61,202 bases of DNA from Chloroflexota bacterium (GCA_029262735.1 JAJCYY010000024.1:1-61202); one strand, 5' to 3'. Numbered from the stretch's first letter, positions 52,191 through 61,202 are shown. Notes: generated by a model from the sequence alone, not told the origin. Program-made: numbers and translations.

Positions 52191-52535
52191 TTAGTCAGAT
52201 TTTCCGTTGGATTCGCCTGACTCAGAATCGTCGCTTCCGCGGCCAAACACCGAGCTCATAGCCGATCTGGCGAACCCACCGGCGCTCATGCCGCGGTTCA
52301 TGGAAGTTGCCGTCTTTTTGACCGTTGAAGCGGTGGAGTCAACCGACTCAACAAGCGCCTCCACACGGTCCACCCCTGCGTCAACGCGGTCAATCAATCC
52401 TCTGGTCCGTTTGTAGAAGCGCAACCCGAGAATGAGGCCGATCAGCAGCGCGAGTGTGCCGATGGCGAAGAACGTCACCAGCGTGATGTCTCGGATCAGC
52501 GCGGCAATCTCCAGAGATGTAAGTGCGGCTACCAT
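52191..52535 (-). CDS. Small membrane protein with coiled-coil tail (DUF948-like)
   Basis: The 114-residue product has a membrane segment (ITLVTFFAIGTLALLIGLIL), then a heptad-like stretch (GLIDRVDAGVDRVEALVESV, STASTVKKTATSM). The layout is like the DUF948 partners of YtxH proteins. I chose the ATG preceded by GAGG at MVAALTSLE; a longer start at 52640 adds 35 polar residues that do not fit a leading membrane protein. No function is assigned. Confidence 0.75.
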   Translation of the reverse strand: MVAALTSLEIAALIRDITLVTFFAIGTLALLIGLILGLRFYKRTRGLIDRVDAGVDRVEALVESVDSTASTVKKTATSMNRGMSAGGFARSAMSSVFGRGSDDSESGESNGKSD

Positions 52536-52751
52536 CTGGCCTCGTTCAATGATCGTTCGTTTGACCCGTGACTGCTCGGACTGGACATCTGTCGTAACGA
52601 TATACGAACCGATGCTAGCAGTTGGAGGCCTCTTAGCCAATCCATTCAGGTGTGGTCAATGTGAGGGAGGCCACGCATTCAGCCGGTAGCAGATCCCATT
52701 CCACACGAAACCGGTATTAGCACCGTTACTGACCAAACTACCTGCGAAGGG

Positions 52752-53576
52752 TCAATCGAACATGGTGCCAGGTTGGCATGTCCGGCAAAAATTCGTCTCC
52801 CTGCGGTTGGCCTTTATGGCGCTGATACGAGTCCCACAGCGAGGACACGGTTTTCCGCCATTTCGATGCACCTTGAGAAAGTTTCTGACCTTCTTGTGGA
52901 TAGAATCACCGACCTTCTCCTGCAAGACAGTCACGGCTTCTCTCGGGACCGAATAGACAGCGCTGTGAAGCCTGGAGAGTTCTGTCGATGTCAGTTTCGA
53001 TTTCTTGCGAAAGGGGAACAGTCCGGCCTCGAACAGGATCTCATCAGCGTAAGCGTTTCCAATGCCTGAGACTGCCTGACCACGGGTCAAGATTCCCTTC
53101 ACTTCTCCGCGGAACGGCTTCAGCGCCAGCTTGAACTCTTCAAGTTCGAGAGGCTCGTCGAGAACATCTGGACCCTGGTTTTCCAGCCGTACGATCTCGC
53201 CCAGGTGGTCCGGATGCAGGTAATAGACCTGGCCCATCCGCCTTTGATCAAAATAGCGCAGCTGGTGCCCGTCATCCAGATCAAATGTCAGGATGGTTGT
53301 TGCTTCCATCCGGTCCGACGGAGAGCAGTACCTGAGCCCGCCTGTCAGCATCGGGCTTATTACCAGGCAGCGCTGATCGTCCAGCCGGAGTAATAGCAGT
53401 TTGCCTTTGCGATTTATTGCAGAGATCGATCGGCCGACAATGTCGTCAGTAAATTTTTCACCGGTCATATTGCGAAGCACTAGCGGTTTTCGCTCGGCAG
53501 CATTCGTGATCGAGCGACCGACGAGCCTGGGCTCGAGGTACTCGCGTATGACGTAAAGGTCCGGTGCTTCTGGCAT
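52752..53576 (-). CDS. mutM: Formamidopyrimidine-DNA glycosylase/endonuclease VIII family
   Basis: This is a 274-residue base-excision repair glycosylase and AP lyase. MPEAPDLYVIREYLEPRLVG keeps the catalytic P2 and E3. KGKLLLLRLDD supplies the Lys, QAVSGIGNAYADEILFEAGL is the helix-two-turn-helix, and CPRCGTRISAIKANRRETNF with CRTC is the zinc finger. PDLY in place of PEVE leaves the choice between Fpg and Nei specificity open. It is likely the last gene after rpoD, though 308 bases separate them. Confidence 0.92.
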   Translation of the reverse strand: MPEAPDLYVIREYLEPRLVGRSITNAAERKPLVLRNMTGEKFTDDIVGRSISAINRKGKLLLLRLDDQRCLVISPMLTGGLRYCSPSDRMEATTILTFDLDDGHQLRYFDQRRMGQVYYLHPDHLGEIVRLENQGPDVLDEPLELEEFKLALKPFRGEVKGILTRGQAVSGIGNAYADEILFEAGLFPFRKKSKLTSTELSRLHSAVYSVPREAVTVLQEKVGDSIHKKVRNFLKVHRNGGKPCPRCGTRISAIKANRRETNFCRTCQPGTMFD

Positions 53577-53884
53577 CTCTCACCTGCTCTGTTCAGATGA
53601 AGAGATTGTACTGACAGGGATTTCCAGTGGGTATTCCGCCGTTGGCGCTGGCGCTGGCACGAAACGGTCTTCACCACATGTAGCACATCCGGCTGTTAGT
53701 GACGACAGCGCCAGGACGCATCCGGTCCGAAATGGATCGAACAGGAGCGAATGCCTGAGATGCGTGTAGTGGTTTCGAAAGAACCACGAGATTTCAGAGA
53801 AGATCGCCTGACGCGCCGACCCTCGGCTGAAGAAACATGCGCGCCTTCGGGCGCGGGTCTGAGGTTTCGGAGAGGTGAATAAAT
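53577..53884. other. Intergenic between rpoD and the DNA glycosylase
   Basis: No gene is recognised. It holds a GC-rich hairpin near the rpoD stop and presumably a promoter for the glycosylase gene. Confidence 0.5.
53840..53855 (-). terminator. Hairpin downstream of rpoD
   Basis: CGCGCC and GGCGCG form a 6-bp stem with a CGAA loop on the minus strand, about 30 bases beyond the rpoD stop. CATGTTTCTT follows. The tetraloop stem is stable but the T-run is broken, so it is a moderate terminator candidate. Confidence 0.55.
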
Positions 53885-55420
53885 CTAGTCCAAGAAGTCT
53901 CGGAGCTTCTTCGAGCGAGTCGGGTGACGTAGCTTACGAAGCGCCTTGGCTTCAATCTGTCGGATTCGCTCCCTGGTAACGCCAAACTCTCTGCCAACCT
54001 CTTCAAGCGTCCGGCTGCGTCCGTCTTCCAGTCCGAAGCGAAGCTGCAACACACGCCGCTCCCGCAGAGTCAGTGAATCCAGAACGTCCTCAACCTGGTT
54101 TCGGAGCAGGTGATACGTGGCGGCTTCTACTGGCGCAAGAGCGTTCTTGTCCTCGATAAAGTCGCCCAGGTTAGAGTCTTCTTCTTCGCCAATAGGCGTG
54201 TTGAGCGAAACCGGATCCTGTGAGATCTTCAGTATCTCCCGAACCCGGTCTGGTGTGATATCCAGATCGCGACCGATCTCCTCGCTGGTCGGCTCTCGCC
54301 CGTACTCCTGGACCAGCCGCCTGCTGACACGCAGCAGCTTGTTGATCGTCTCGACCATATGTACGGGGATGCGTATCGTCCGGGCCTGGTCGGCAATTGC
54401 CCTCGTGATGGCCTGCCGGATCCACCATGTCGCATAGGTGCTGAACTTATAGCCCTTGCGATAGTCGAACTTCTCAACCGCCCTGATAAGCCCGATGTTG
54501 CCTTCCTGGATCAGATCGAGAAGCGACATCCCGCGTCCGATGTACTTCTTGGCAACGGACACGACAAGCCGCAGATTCGCCTGTGCAAGATGGCTCTCCG
54601 ACCTCTCACCTTCGTTTTTGACTCGAGCATAGTGAGAATTGAACAGGAACTCGTACATCTGCAGCTGTTTGCCGAATTCCGGGGCGGCAATTGAAGACTC
54701 CAGGTTGGATATCGCAGGCTGCTGCTGCACCGCCTCAAGGAGATCCAATGGGACAAGCCCTGAGATGATTGAGAGATCTACGATCTTTCCCTGGGCATCT
54801 TCGGCGGAGCAGTTAAGAGCATCTGAGACGAAGTTGATCAGCCCTTCGTCGTGCGGCCCGTCGATGAGGTTGCGAAGTTCTTGATCGGTAACCAGATGGG
54901 TCAGTGTCATCTCGCCAGGAACGCCGACGAATCGTCCAATCGCCTCCGCGGCCTCACTGTGCGGCGCCACCTGTGTAAGTACGGTCATGCAAATCTCGGC
55001 AGATGACGGTTGCCGGCTCGGATTAGTTGCAACCGCAGTTTCGATCTGGAGCAGCCTTCTTTGAAGCTCCATCGCCCGGGCAAGCACACGCTCGTCCTGG
55101 GCGGTGAGAAGGCTCACTCGACCAATCTCGCGCAGGTACATCCTGACCGGGTCATCGGTCAGTTCGGAATCTTCGGGTTGCTGTCCTGCCGACGTTACTC
55201 TTTCGAACAGCGCCGATGGTCCGTCCCAGCGTTCAAGATCGGCTGATCCGGAACTTGCCGCGGCGGCCATGAGCACAGTAGTGCCGCCAGCTTCCGGGTC
55301 GTCTTCGTCCTCCACCGCATCTCCCGCGGTCTGGAAACCGAGTCTGAGCAGCTGAGCTCCATCGGCTAGGTCTTCGATAACCACATTTTCATCGGGACTA
55401 TTTACTGGCCTGCGTGGCAT
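53885..55420 (-). CDS. rpoD: Primary RNA polymerase sigma factor
   Basis: This is the 511-residue housekeeping sigma70. Region 1.2 is [20 protein letters not shown]; about 150 residues of non-conserved region follow. Region 2 is [20 protein letters not shown], then [20 protein letters not shown] and [20 protein letters not shown] for -10 binding and melting. Region 3 is [20 protein letters not shown], and region 4.2 is [20 protein letters not shown] for the -35 box. The acidic region 1.1 is short and atypical. It follows dnaG after three bases, the classical primase-sigma operon. Confidence 0.96.
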   Translation of the reverse strand: MPRRPVNSPDENVVIEDLADGAQLLRLGFQTAGDAVEDEDDPEAGGTTVLMAAAASSGSADLERWDGPSALFERVTSAGQQPEDSELTDDPVRMYLREIGRVSLLTAQDERVLARAMELQRRLLQIETAVATNPSRQPSSAEICMTVLTQVAPHSEAAEAIGRFVGVPGEMTLTHLVTDQELRNLIDGPHDEGLINFVSDALNCSAEDAQGKIVDLSIISGLVPLDLLEAVQQQPAISNLESSIAAPEFGKQLQMYEFLFNSHYARVKNEGERSESHLAQANLRLVVSVAKKYIGRGMSLLDLIQEGNIGLIRAVEKFDYRKGYKFSTYATWWIRQAITRAIADQARTIRIPVHMVETINKLLRVSRRLVQEYGREPTSEEIGRDLDITPDRVREILKISQDPVSLNTPIGEEEDSNLGDFIEDKNALAPVEAATYHLLRNQVEDVLDSLTLRERRVLQLRFGLEDGRSRTLEEVGREFGVTRERIRQIEAKALRKLRHPTRSKKLRDFLD

Positions 55421-55423
55421 ATT

Positions 55424-57298
55424 TCACACCCGTCCTGTGGCGCCTGCTTGAAACACTTTTTTAAGATGATCGGAGGGGTCGAGAGTCCTGTTTCGCAGCT
55501 GCTCGCGCTCTTCGCCTTCGAGGGTATTTTCTTCCTCTTTCAGCGTAATCTCGGTCAGCTTGAGCAGGTTTCGCATATACCGCTCGCGCAGCCGGCGGGC
55601 ACAGAGTGTTACCTCTCCCACACGCCTTGCGTGATCGGACGGCGGTATTGAAAGTGACTGGAGACGTGTAGCTTGCTCAGTTAGATCATCACTTAGCGTC
55701 TCAAGCATCTCATCGAGTGTAGTGACGCGCACCCACCGGGTAAACAGTTCTCGGTTAACCGTATCGAGAAAATAGTCGGATGGGATCGCCTCTACAAACT
55801 CACGCAACTCCGGACACTGGAAGACAAGGGCCAGTACATGCTCCTCGATGTTTGCTGCCGTTCCGGTCAGAGCCGCGCCAAGTTGATCGGTTGAGATCGA
55901 CTCTTTACGGAAACGGCCTGATGACGCTGCTGACCCGCCTTTGCCGAATCGAGGTACGGTGCGAGGCGCCATCGAGCGTAAGCGTTCTGTCGAGACTTCA
56001 AGCAGTGTAGACAGACGTTCCCAGTAGATGTCTCGGTCGTAGTCATTGTCGACTGCGAATATCAGTGGTGACAGCGCTTGGACGACCCTCGCCTTACCCT
56101 CTCCAGTCGAAATATCGAATCGCCTCACATTGGCCTGCATGATGAATTCGATTAGCGGAGAAGCTTCATCAAGCGAAGTCCTCCATGCCCATGAATCGGC
56201 CTTGATGGCTTCGTCAGGGTCTTTGCCAGCAGCGGGCATTGCCACACGCACGGTCAAGTTCCGGCCCCGAGCGCTCGTCGAGCCCGTTAACTTCGACCCG
56301 AATTGCTCCCAGGCTGTTTCAAGAGCACGAAGCGTCGCATCCTGTCCCGCGCTATCAGAATCGAGACACAGCACTACCTCACCCGACTCATCACCACCTG
56401 AGACAATCTGCGAAAGCGTCTTCAACTGGTCCGGAGTTACCGCGGTTCCCATGGAGGCGACGACGTCTGTGAAGCCGTGCTCCTGAGCTGTGATCACGTC
56501 CATATAACCTTCCACAACAACTGCACGATGTGACTGTCGCATCGGGTCTGCCGCCCAGTCGATGCCGTACAAGACGTTAGATTTGTCGAAAACACTCGTC
56601 TGCGGGGTGTTCAAGTATTTTGGTTCGGAGCCGTCCAGACTCCGTGCTCCGAAGCCGATGACCTTGCCCCTCCGGTCACGGATCTGGAAAGTGATCCGGC
56701 CGCGAAAGAAGTCCCGCCACGCCTTGTCGTCACCCTGGACAACCAGCCTCGCATCCCGCGCTGCCTCCGGAGTCACCTGCGACGAACGAAGGTGGCCGGT
56801 TAACGTGAGTGTCCCGTCTCCCGGAGCAAATCCAAGTCCGCGTCGTTCAGCCATCTCCGTGTCTATTCCACGTGAAGCCAGGTACTCACGTGCAGCGCCG
56901 CCCTCTGAACTGAGAAGCATCTGTGAGAACCAACGGGCCGCCGCTTCATTGGCCTCGATAACGGTGGCCTTCGGGGCCGCCTCTTTCTCAGCACCGGCTC
57001 CCAAACTACCTGTATCGGCCGAGTATTTCACCCCGGCCTTGTCAGCAAGCTGATGCAAAGCCTCTCGGAACTCGACGCCCTCCTGCTTCATTACGAATGC
57101 GAGGACATCGCCGCCGGTCGCACAGGCTCCGAAACATCGCCAGGTTCCGGTCTCAGGGAATACGTAGAAAGACGGCGTCCGTTCAGTGTGGAACGGACAC
57201 CTTGCCTTGGGATTCCGGGATGAGGTATCGAGATCGACGTAGCTGGCTACTACATCGACGATATCGGTCCTGGTTTTTACTTCATCGATGAGGGTCAT
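55424..57298 (-). CDS. dnaG: DNA primase
   Basis: This enzyme makes RNA primers at the fork. The 624-residue product begins with the CHC2 zinc finger: CPFHTERTPSFYVFPETGTW, then RCFGACATGGDVLAFVMKQE. RGRITFQIRDRRGKVIGFGA and EPKYLNTPQTSVFDKSNVLY are the catalytic core, VVEGYMDVITAQEHGFTDVV and CLDSDSAGQDATLRALETAW carry the Toprim Glu and Asp triads. The C-terminal helicase-binding region is weakly conserved, as usual. It is translationally close to rpoD. Confidence 0.96.
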   Translation of the reverse strand: MTLIDEVKTRTDIVDVVASYVDLDTSSRNPKARCPFHTERTPSFYVFPETGTWRCFGACATGGDVLAFVMKQEGVEFREALHQLADKAGVKYSADTGSLGAGAEKEAAPKATVIEANEAAARWFSQMLLSSEGGAAREYLASRGIDTEMAERRGLGFAPGDGTLTLTGHLRSSQVTPEAARDARLVVQGDDKAWRDFFRGRITFQIRDRRGKVIGFGARSLDGSEPKYLNTPQTSVFDKSNVLYGIDWAADPMRQSHRAVVVEGYMDVITAQEHGFTDVVASMGTAVTPDQLKTLSQIVSGGDESGEVVLCLDSDSAGQDATLRALETAWEQFGSKLTGSTSARGRNLTVRVAMPAAGKDPDEAIKADSWAWRTSLDEASPLIEFIMQANVRRFDISTGEGKARVVQALSPLIFAVDNDYDRDIYWERLSTLLEVSTERLRSMAPRTVPRFGKGGSAASSGRFRKESISTDQLGAALTGTAANIEEHVLALVFQCPELREFVEAIPSDYFLDTVNRELFTRWVRVTTLDEMLETLSDDLTEQATRLQSLSIPPSDHARRVGEVTLCARRLRERYMRNLLKLTEITLKEEENTLEGEEREQLRNRTLDPSDHLKKVFQAGATGRV

Positions 57299-57529
57299 AT
57301 TCGGCGTACGCAGGCCGGGGATTCTGCTGCCGGTTCGTTGGAAGTTAACGCTAACTTACATGCAAGAACGGGCCTGCACAATAGATTGGCGAAGAGAGTT
57401 AGGCGTCGATCGTCAGGCCTGAAATTCTATCAATAGATGCGGCGGTCCGACACGTATCCCGAGCCGAATATTTCCTCGTCTGCGAATGCCCTGCGTGAAG
57501 TGATCGGAGACAGACGATGCGGCCTGCCA

Positions 57530-58636
57530 TCAGATCCTGCCCTGGAACACGCCTTCGCTAATTCCGGGCCTGATTCGCTCCGCAATTGTGAGCGCGTAGT
57601 TGTCAGTCATCCCGCATACGTGGTCTGCCGCAGCCTGCTGGTCCGAGCCAGACAGGTCTCTCAGCCAGCGCGGCAACTTTTCGGGGTTATTCTGAAAGTG
57701 CTCCAACAGTATGCGGACAATCTCGGCGGCTTTTCTTCCCTCTATCGATCTGCTGATCGGATGGTAAAACCGCTCGAACATGAAATCTCTCAACGCGGTG
57801 GTTAAGGCACCCAGTCCCGGGGACATCCTTACCCACGGCCTGCCATCTGCAGGCTCAATCTCTCCGGTGCAATCCCATGAGGCAGCAACCACATCTGTCA
57901 CGAGCGAATTAACCCGCTGAGAGTGCCGTTCACCGAGCTGACGCACAGCTTCCGGCGGCAGATCGCGATCCGACAGAACGCCAGACCTGAGTGCATCCGA
58001 TATGTCGTGTGCGAGGTAGGCCAGGGCGTCCGATATACGCACAATCTGCGCCTCGAGCGTCATGTGGCTGACCGCCGCCTGGTTGAGGAACTCACCCTCT
58101 GGCTTCGAGTGGTGCCGAATTGCCTCGATAACCTCTTCGGTAAGGTTCAGGCCGCGGCCTTCCTTCTCAAGTGTCTCCACAATGCGAACACTGTGACGGC
58201 TGTGGTGGAAACCGGCGTCCAGCATCTCGTTCAACACCCCTTCACCGATATGACCAAAAGGCGTGTGACCAAGGTCGTGGGCAAGCGAAGCGGCCTCAAC
58301 AAGGTCTTCGTTGAGGTTCAGAGCTCGAGCGATGGTCCTGCCCACCTGTGCCACTTCAACGACGTGGGTCAGGCGAGTGGTGAAGTGATCGCCCTGGGGC
58401 GCGACGAACACCTGGCTCTTGTGCTTGAGCCTGCGGAACGAGTTGGTGTGGATCACACGGTCGCGGTCGCGCTGGAACTCAGATCGAATCTCTGAAGGAT
58501 TCTCCGGTCTTTTTCGGCCCCGTGATCCGACCGACCGCGTCGCGTGCGGAGAAAGTAGATCCTCGCGCAGTTCAAGTCGGCGTCTGACCTCGCTCAGGTC
58601 GATTCGTGGGAGTGGTGTTGTCTCGGGTGCGGGCAT
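57530..58636 (-). CDS. dgt: dGTPase-like HD-domain triphosphohydrolase
   Basis: The enzyme hydrolyses dNTPs to nucleosides and triphosphate. It has 368 residues. The metal-binding HD set is FTTRLTHVVEVAQVGRTIAR, LAHDLGHTPFGHIGEGVLNE (HD in AHD) and a late SDALAYLAHDISDA. SFRRLKHKSQVFVAPQGDHF is the typical lead-in. Found upstream of dnaG-rpoD, as in many Chloroflexota and actinobacteria. An in-frame start nine codons further upstream (58663) is possible. Confidence 0.93.
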   Translation of the reverse strand: MPAPETTPLPRIDLSEVRRRLELREDLLSPHATRSVGSRGRKRPENPSEIRSEFQRDRDRVIHTNSFRRLKHKSQVFVAPQGDHFTTRLTHVVEVAQVGRTIARALNLNEDLVEAASLAHDLGHTPFGHIGEGVLNEMLDAGFHHSRHSVRIVETLEKEGRGLNLTEEVIEAIRHHSKPEGEFLNQAAVSHMTLEAQIVRISDALAYLAHDISDALRSGVLSDRDLPPEAVRQLGERHSQRVNSLVTDVVAASWDCTGEIEPADGRPWVRMSPGLGALTTALRDFMFERFYHPISRSIEGRKAAEIVRILLEHFQNNPEKLPRWLRDLSGSDQQAAADHVCGMTDNYALTIAERIRPGISEGVFQGRI

Positions 58637-58804
58637 GGCTTGAACAGCATAGCCCGCACCCAAAACCCGTGCGAGTTAGATACGGCTGAATCAGCTGACC
58701 GCTGGCAAACCCGGCGATTCTGGCGGCACGCAGCTTTTGACAATCGAAGCTATCCGCCTTCAAATTCCGAGTAATCGCCTCAAGGCCCCCAGCGGACCCG
58801 ACTT

Positions 58805-59089
58805 TCAACCCTCGACCTTCACCGCCGGGTAAAAGGCCACGTAGTTCTTGATATTGGATGCTGCCTCCGACGGCGCCGGGTAGTACCACGCCACATCAGG
58901 CATCTCCTCGCCATTTACATTCAGGGAGTAGTAGTTGGCGACGCCTTTCCAAGGACAGGTTGAATGGACGGGGCTTTCCTTGAAGAACTCTTTCTTTAGT
59001 GAATCGGGCGGGAAGTAGATGTTGCCTTCCACGACCTCATACTCGTCGGACTCGGCGATAACTGTGCCGTTAACTAGTGCCCTGGGCAT
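58805..59089 (-). CDS. DUF427-domain protein
   Basis: The 94-residue product matches DUF427: ALVNGTVIAESDEYEVVEGN, IYFPPDSLKKEFFKES, STCPWKGVANYYSLNVNG and VAWYYPAPSEAASNIKNYVA. The TCPWKG and YYPAP motifs are diagnostic. The molecular function is unknown. The chosen ATG has GAGG seven bases upstream; an in-frame codon 15 bases earlier would add MRGSS. Confidence 0.92.
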   Translation of the reverse strand: MPRALVNGTVIAESDEYEVVEGNIYFPPDSLKKEFFKESPVHSTCPWKGVANYYSLNVNGEEMPDVAWYYPAPSEAASNIKNYVAFYPAVKVEG

Positions 59090-59244
59090 GCTTGAACCTC
59101 GCACACTGAATTGGTGATTTCAATCGAACGGGCTTGATCGGAAATCGGAGCCCACCAGTGACTTTGATGCAACGCGGCGCCCATCGTCGCGGGAGCACAG
59201 TGTGCCAGAGGTACCGCACCGGCGGGCGCGTTTTCGCATCACAT

Positions 59245-59290
59245 TTTGCACGGTCGGTTTTTCCGGCCGAATGCAGAACGACCGTGCAAA
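59245..59290. promoter_or_regulatory. Perfect 12-bp inverted repeat upstream of the flavoprotein gene
   Basis: TTTGCACGGTCG and CGACCGTGCAAA are perfectly complementary across a 22-base spacer. CGGGCG (left) and CGCCCG (right) farther out extend the symmetry. It lies 58 bases before the ATG of the oxidoreductase. No T-run follows on either side, so a regulatory binding site or 5'-UTR hairpin is more likely than a terminator. Confidence 0.55.
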
Positions 59291-59348
59291 CCCGCCCGTT
59301 TCCGCTGCCGTTAGCGGGCACAAGTGACCAAATTGGGGCGCAGGGACA

Positions 59349-60740
59349 ATGACCGAGCAGTATGACGTGATAGTTATCGGTGCCGGACCGGCTGGTGAGA
59401 ACGTTGCAGATCGAATCGTTCAGGGTGGCATGTCCGCACTCATCATCGAACGAGAGCTGGTAGGCGGTGAATGCAGTTACTGGGCATGTATGCCCTCGAA
59501 AGCGCTGCTCAGACCGGGAGAGGCACTGCGGGCCATAAAGCGCGTTCCAGGCGCCAGGGCCGCCGTCACAGGTGCGATCGACATCAAGGAAGCCCTGTCT
59601 CGCCGCGATGCCATGATTAGCGACCTTGATGACAAATACCAGGTCAAATGGCTTGATGACCAGAACATCCCTTACGTCAGAGGTCACGGAAGGATCACCG
59701 GCGAAAAGCAGGTTTCGGTCACCGACAAAGATGGAACCGTCACCGAATACGAGGCAACAAAAGCTGTCGTTATCGCCACCGGTACCGCCGCGGCTGTTCC
59801 GCCCATTCCAGGTTTGAAGGAGGTTGCCGCGTGGGACAACCGAGATATCACCACACTCAACGATGTCCCCAAACGACTGCTGGTCCTGGGCGGTGGCGTC
59901 GTTGGAGTCGAGATGGCCCAGGCGTGGAACGACCTCGGAGCGACTGAGGTCACGATTGTCGAGATGGCCGATCGCCTCATCCCGCGTGAAGAGGAGTTCG
60001 CAGGCGAGCACATCAAGAAGGTTTTCGTCGAGGAATACGGGATCAAGGTCCTCACAGGAGTGGCGCTTGAGTCTTTTGAAAAGTCAGGAACCGGTATCAC
60101 TGCCTCGCTCTCAGACGGCTCGAAGCTGGAAGCCGACAACATCTTGGTGGCTGTCGGCCGGCGTCCACTCACAGCAGACATCGGTCTCGAAACGGTTGGC
60201 ATGGAGTCCGGCAAGTACATCGAGGTTGATGATGAGCTGCGGGCCACGGAAGCAAATTCAGACTGGCTCTACTCCGTTGGTGATGCCAATGGCCGTAGCC
60301 TGCTGACGCATGATGGGAAGTACCAGGCGAGAATCGTTGGAGATGTGATTCTCGGCAAAAAGGCCAAGGCGTGGGGCGACAAGAAGGCGTCACCCAGGGT
60401 CATATTCACCGACCCGCACGTTGCAGCAGTCGGACTGACTGAAGCGCATGCGAAAGAGCAGGGTCTCAACGTTCGCTCGATAGAATATGGATTCGGTTGG
60501 AGCGCCGGTGCCGCCACGTTTGGGGAAGGTATAGAAGGCAATATCAAGTGGGTGGTCGACAAGGACAATAAGACACTTGTCGGTGTCACGTTCGTGGGAC
60601 CCGGAGCCGGTGAGATGCTTCATGCAGCTACAATCGCAATAGCTGGTGAGGTGCCGCTTGATGTTTTGTGGCATGCCACTCCAGCGTTCCCGACCATGTC
60701 CGAAGTCTGGCTGCGTTTCCTGGAAGCCTACGGTCTGTAG
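59349..60740 (+). CDS. Dihydrolipoamide-dehydrogenase-like pyridine nucleotide-disulfide oxidoreductase
   Basis: This is a 463-residue FAD enzyme. The FAD loop is YDVIVIGAGPAGENVADRIV. The redox disulfide is CSYWAC in GGECSYWACMPSKALL, keeping the CxxxxC spacing but with residues unlike CLNVGC. The NAD loop is RLLVLGGGVVGVEMAQAWND, YSVGDANGR is the second FAD motif, and the dimer interface ends HATPAFPTMSEVWLRFLEA with the active-site His region. It may be a soluble transhydrogenase-, mercuric-reductase- or Lpd-related enzyme; no E2/E3 complex genes are nearby. It is flanked by large hairpins. Confidence 0.9.
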   Translation: MTEQYDVIVIGAGPAGENVADRIVQGGMSALIIERELVGGECSYWACMPSKALLRPGEALRAIKRVPGARAAVTGAIDIKEALSRRDAMISDLDDKYQVKWLDDQNIPYVRGHGRITGEKQVSVTDKDGTVTEYEATKAVVIATGTAAAVPPIPGLKEVAAWDNRDITTLNDVPKRLLVLGGGVVGVEMAQAWNDLGATEVTIVEMADRLIPREEEFAGEHIKKVFVEEYGIKVLTGVALESFEKSGTGITASLSDGSKLEADNILVAVGRRPLTADIGLETVGMESGKYIEVDDELRATEANSDWLYSVGDANGRSLLTHDGKYQARIVGDVILGKKAKAWGDKKASPRVIFTDPHVAAVGLTEAHAKEQGLNVRSIEYGFGWSAGAATFGEGIEGNIKWVVDKDNKTLVGVTFVGPGAGEMLHAATIAIAGEVPLDVLWHATPAFPTMSEVWLRFLEAYGL

Positions 60741-60749
60741 ATTTCCGAC

Positions 60750-60793
60750 CCGTTCGTTGTACTCAAGTACGGCAGACTTGATACAACGAACGG
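60750..60793. terminator. Long near-perfect hairpin after the flavoprotein gene
   Basis: CCGTTCGTTGTA and TACAACGAACGG form a 12-bp perfect outer stem. TCAAGT and ACTTGA form an inner stem after a single-base bulge, with a seven-base loop ACGGCAG. It begins ten bases after the stop. No T-run follows, so termination may be factor-assisted or the structure may protect the mRNA end. Two CGGTACA copies occur just downstream. Confidence 0.6.
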
Positions 60794-60921
60794 TACAAAC
60801 TGTGGTGCCATTTTCGGTACAGTTGCCTGAACGATCTGTTAACAATCAAACTCCGCGCCACATCTGCACCTGCTGCATCTAACTGGCACCCAATTCACGA
60901 TAGGGAAGAAAGGCAAATAAG

Positions 60922-61202
60922 TTGACAACCGCTCAGCGCCCGACAGGTTTCGGGGTCGACCCGCGCACGGCATCAGAGTTGATCGAACGGTTCAGGAAAA
61001 CCAGAGCGTTCACCGAACGGATGTGTGCTCCGATGGAGACCGAGGACTACGTCATTCAGTCAATGCCTGACGTTAGCCCGACAAAGTGGCACCTCGCCCA
61101 CACAACGTGGTTCTTTGAGACGTTCATCCTCGCCAATAATTATCCGACGTATCAACCGCTGAACATCCAGTACAACTATCTTTTCAACTCCTACTACAAC
61201 GC
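60922..61202 (+). CDS. egtB: Ergothioneine biosynthesis protein EgtB (N-terminal part)
   Basis: The frame runs off the right edge after about 93 residues. It starts at TTG with AAAGG upstream. FGVDPRTASELIERFRKTRA and FTERMCAPMETEDYVIQSMP lead to SPTKWHLAHTTWFFETFILA, the DinB-like iron-binding helix of EgtB, where His of HLAHTTWFFE is a ligand. NYPTYQPLNIQYNYLFNSYY is equally typical. EgtB joins cysteine-type sulfur to hercynine with oxygen. The methyltransferase EgtD would be expected beyond the window. Confidence 0.9.
   Translation, partial: MTTAQRPTGFGVDPRTASELIERFRKTRAFTERMCAPMETEDYVIQSMPDVSPTKWHLAHTTWFFETFILANNYPTYQPLNIQYNYLFNSYYN

Noticed and set aside
59070..60011. 313-codon frame antisense to the flavoprotein gene
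   Set aside because: It overlaps a clear flavoprotein coding region and has no recognisable domain.
1..61202. CRISPR arrays, rRNA genes, intact insertion sequences
   Set aside because: I looked for regularly spaced repeats, conserved rRNA blocks and transposase motifs and found none I could support.

Overview
The window looks like a chromosome segment from an uncultivated Chloroflexota bacterium, most likely Dehalococcoidia of the marine SAR202 type. This is inferred from gene content alone. The evidence is: a T-box-controlled IleRS with an unusual HIGH motif, an archaeal-type methionine aminopeptidase, an actinobacteria-like phosphatidylinositol pathway, lipoproteins with Thr/Pro-rich linkers, and many catabolic enzymes (amidohydrolases, phytanoyl-CoA-type dioxygenase, HpaI-type aldolase, DUF362, amidase). 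TTG and GTG starts are common.

Bases 1-4496 are accessory. They hold the start of a PotD-like lipoprotein, a secreted orphan Hcp-like protein bracketed by a 27-base direct repeat, a terminase-like fragment, two lipoproteins, a restriction-controller-like Xre regulator with a perfect 16-bp palindrome upstream, and a 3' tRNA-Arg fragment that looks like an attachment-site scar. Long stretches here carry no recognisable gene.

Bases 4497-15778 hold housekeeping and surface genes: MTA phosphorylase, 1-Cys peroxiredoxin, YCII protein, a CAP-domain protein, a P-loop kinase, three tRNAs (Cys, Leu, Trp), a PII protein with an atypical T-loop next to Amt, an amidohydrolase, a secreted HExxH peptidase with a C-terminal sorting-like tail, and an AP-superfamily phosphodiesterase. 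Bases 15786-18830 form a three-gene operon for inositol phospholipid synthesis (ino1, pimA-like, CDP-alcohol phosphatidyltransferase). It is followed by a HTH regulator with its own inverted-repeat operator candidate.

Bases 20128-37342 are dominated by scattered catabolic and dehydrogenase genes. Embedded at 28941-29125 is what looks like a cysteine-codon leader peptide with a near-leaderless promoter, competing RNA hairpins and an intrinsic terminator. This is the most novel element I see. A T-box leader (37450-37727) precedes ileS.

Bases 41083-61202 contain a GT39-like membrane protein, YihY, a two-gene methyl-folate unit (fused MetF-MetV reductase plus pterin-binding methyltransferase), a five-gene potassium-transport cluster followed by pheA, and the replication/transcription group dgt-dnaG-rpoD-mutM. 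A DUF427 protein, a dihydrolipoamide-dehydrogenase-like flavoprotein with large palindromes on both sides, and the start of egtB close the window.
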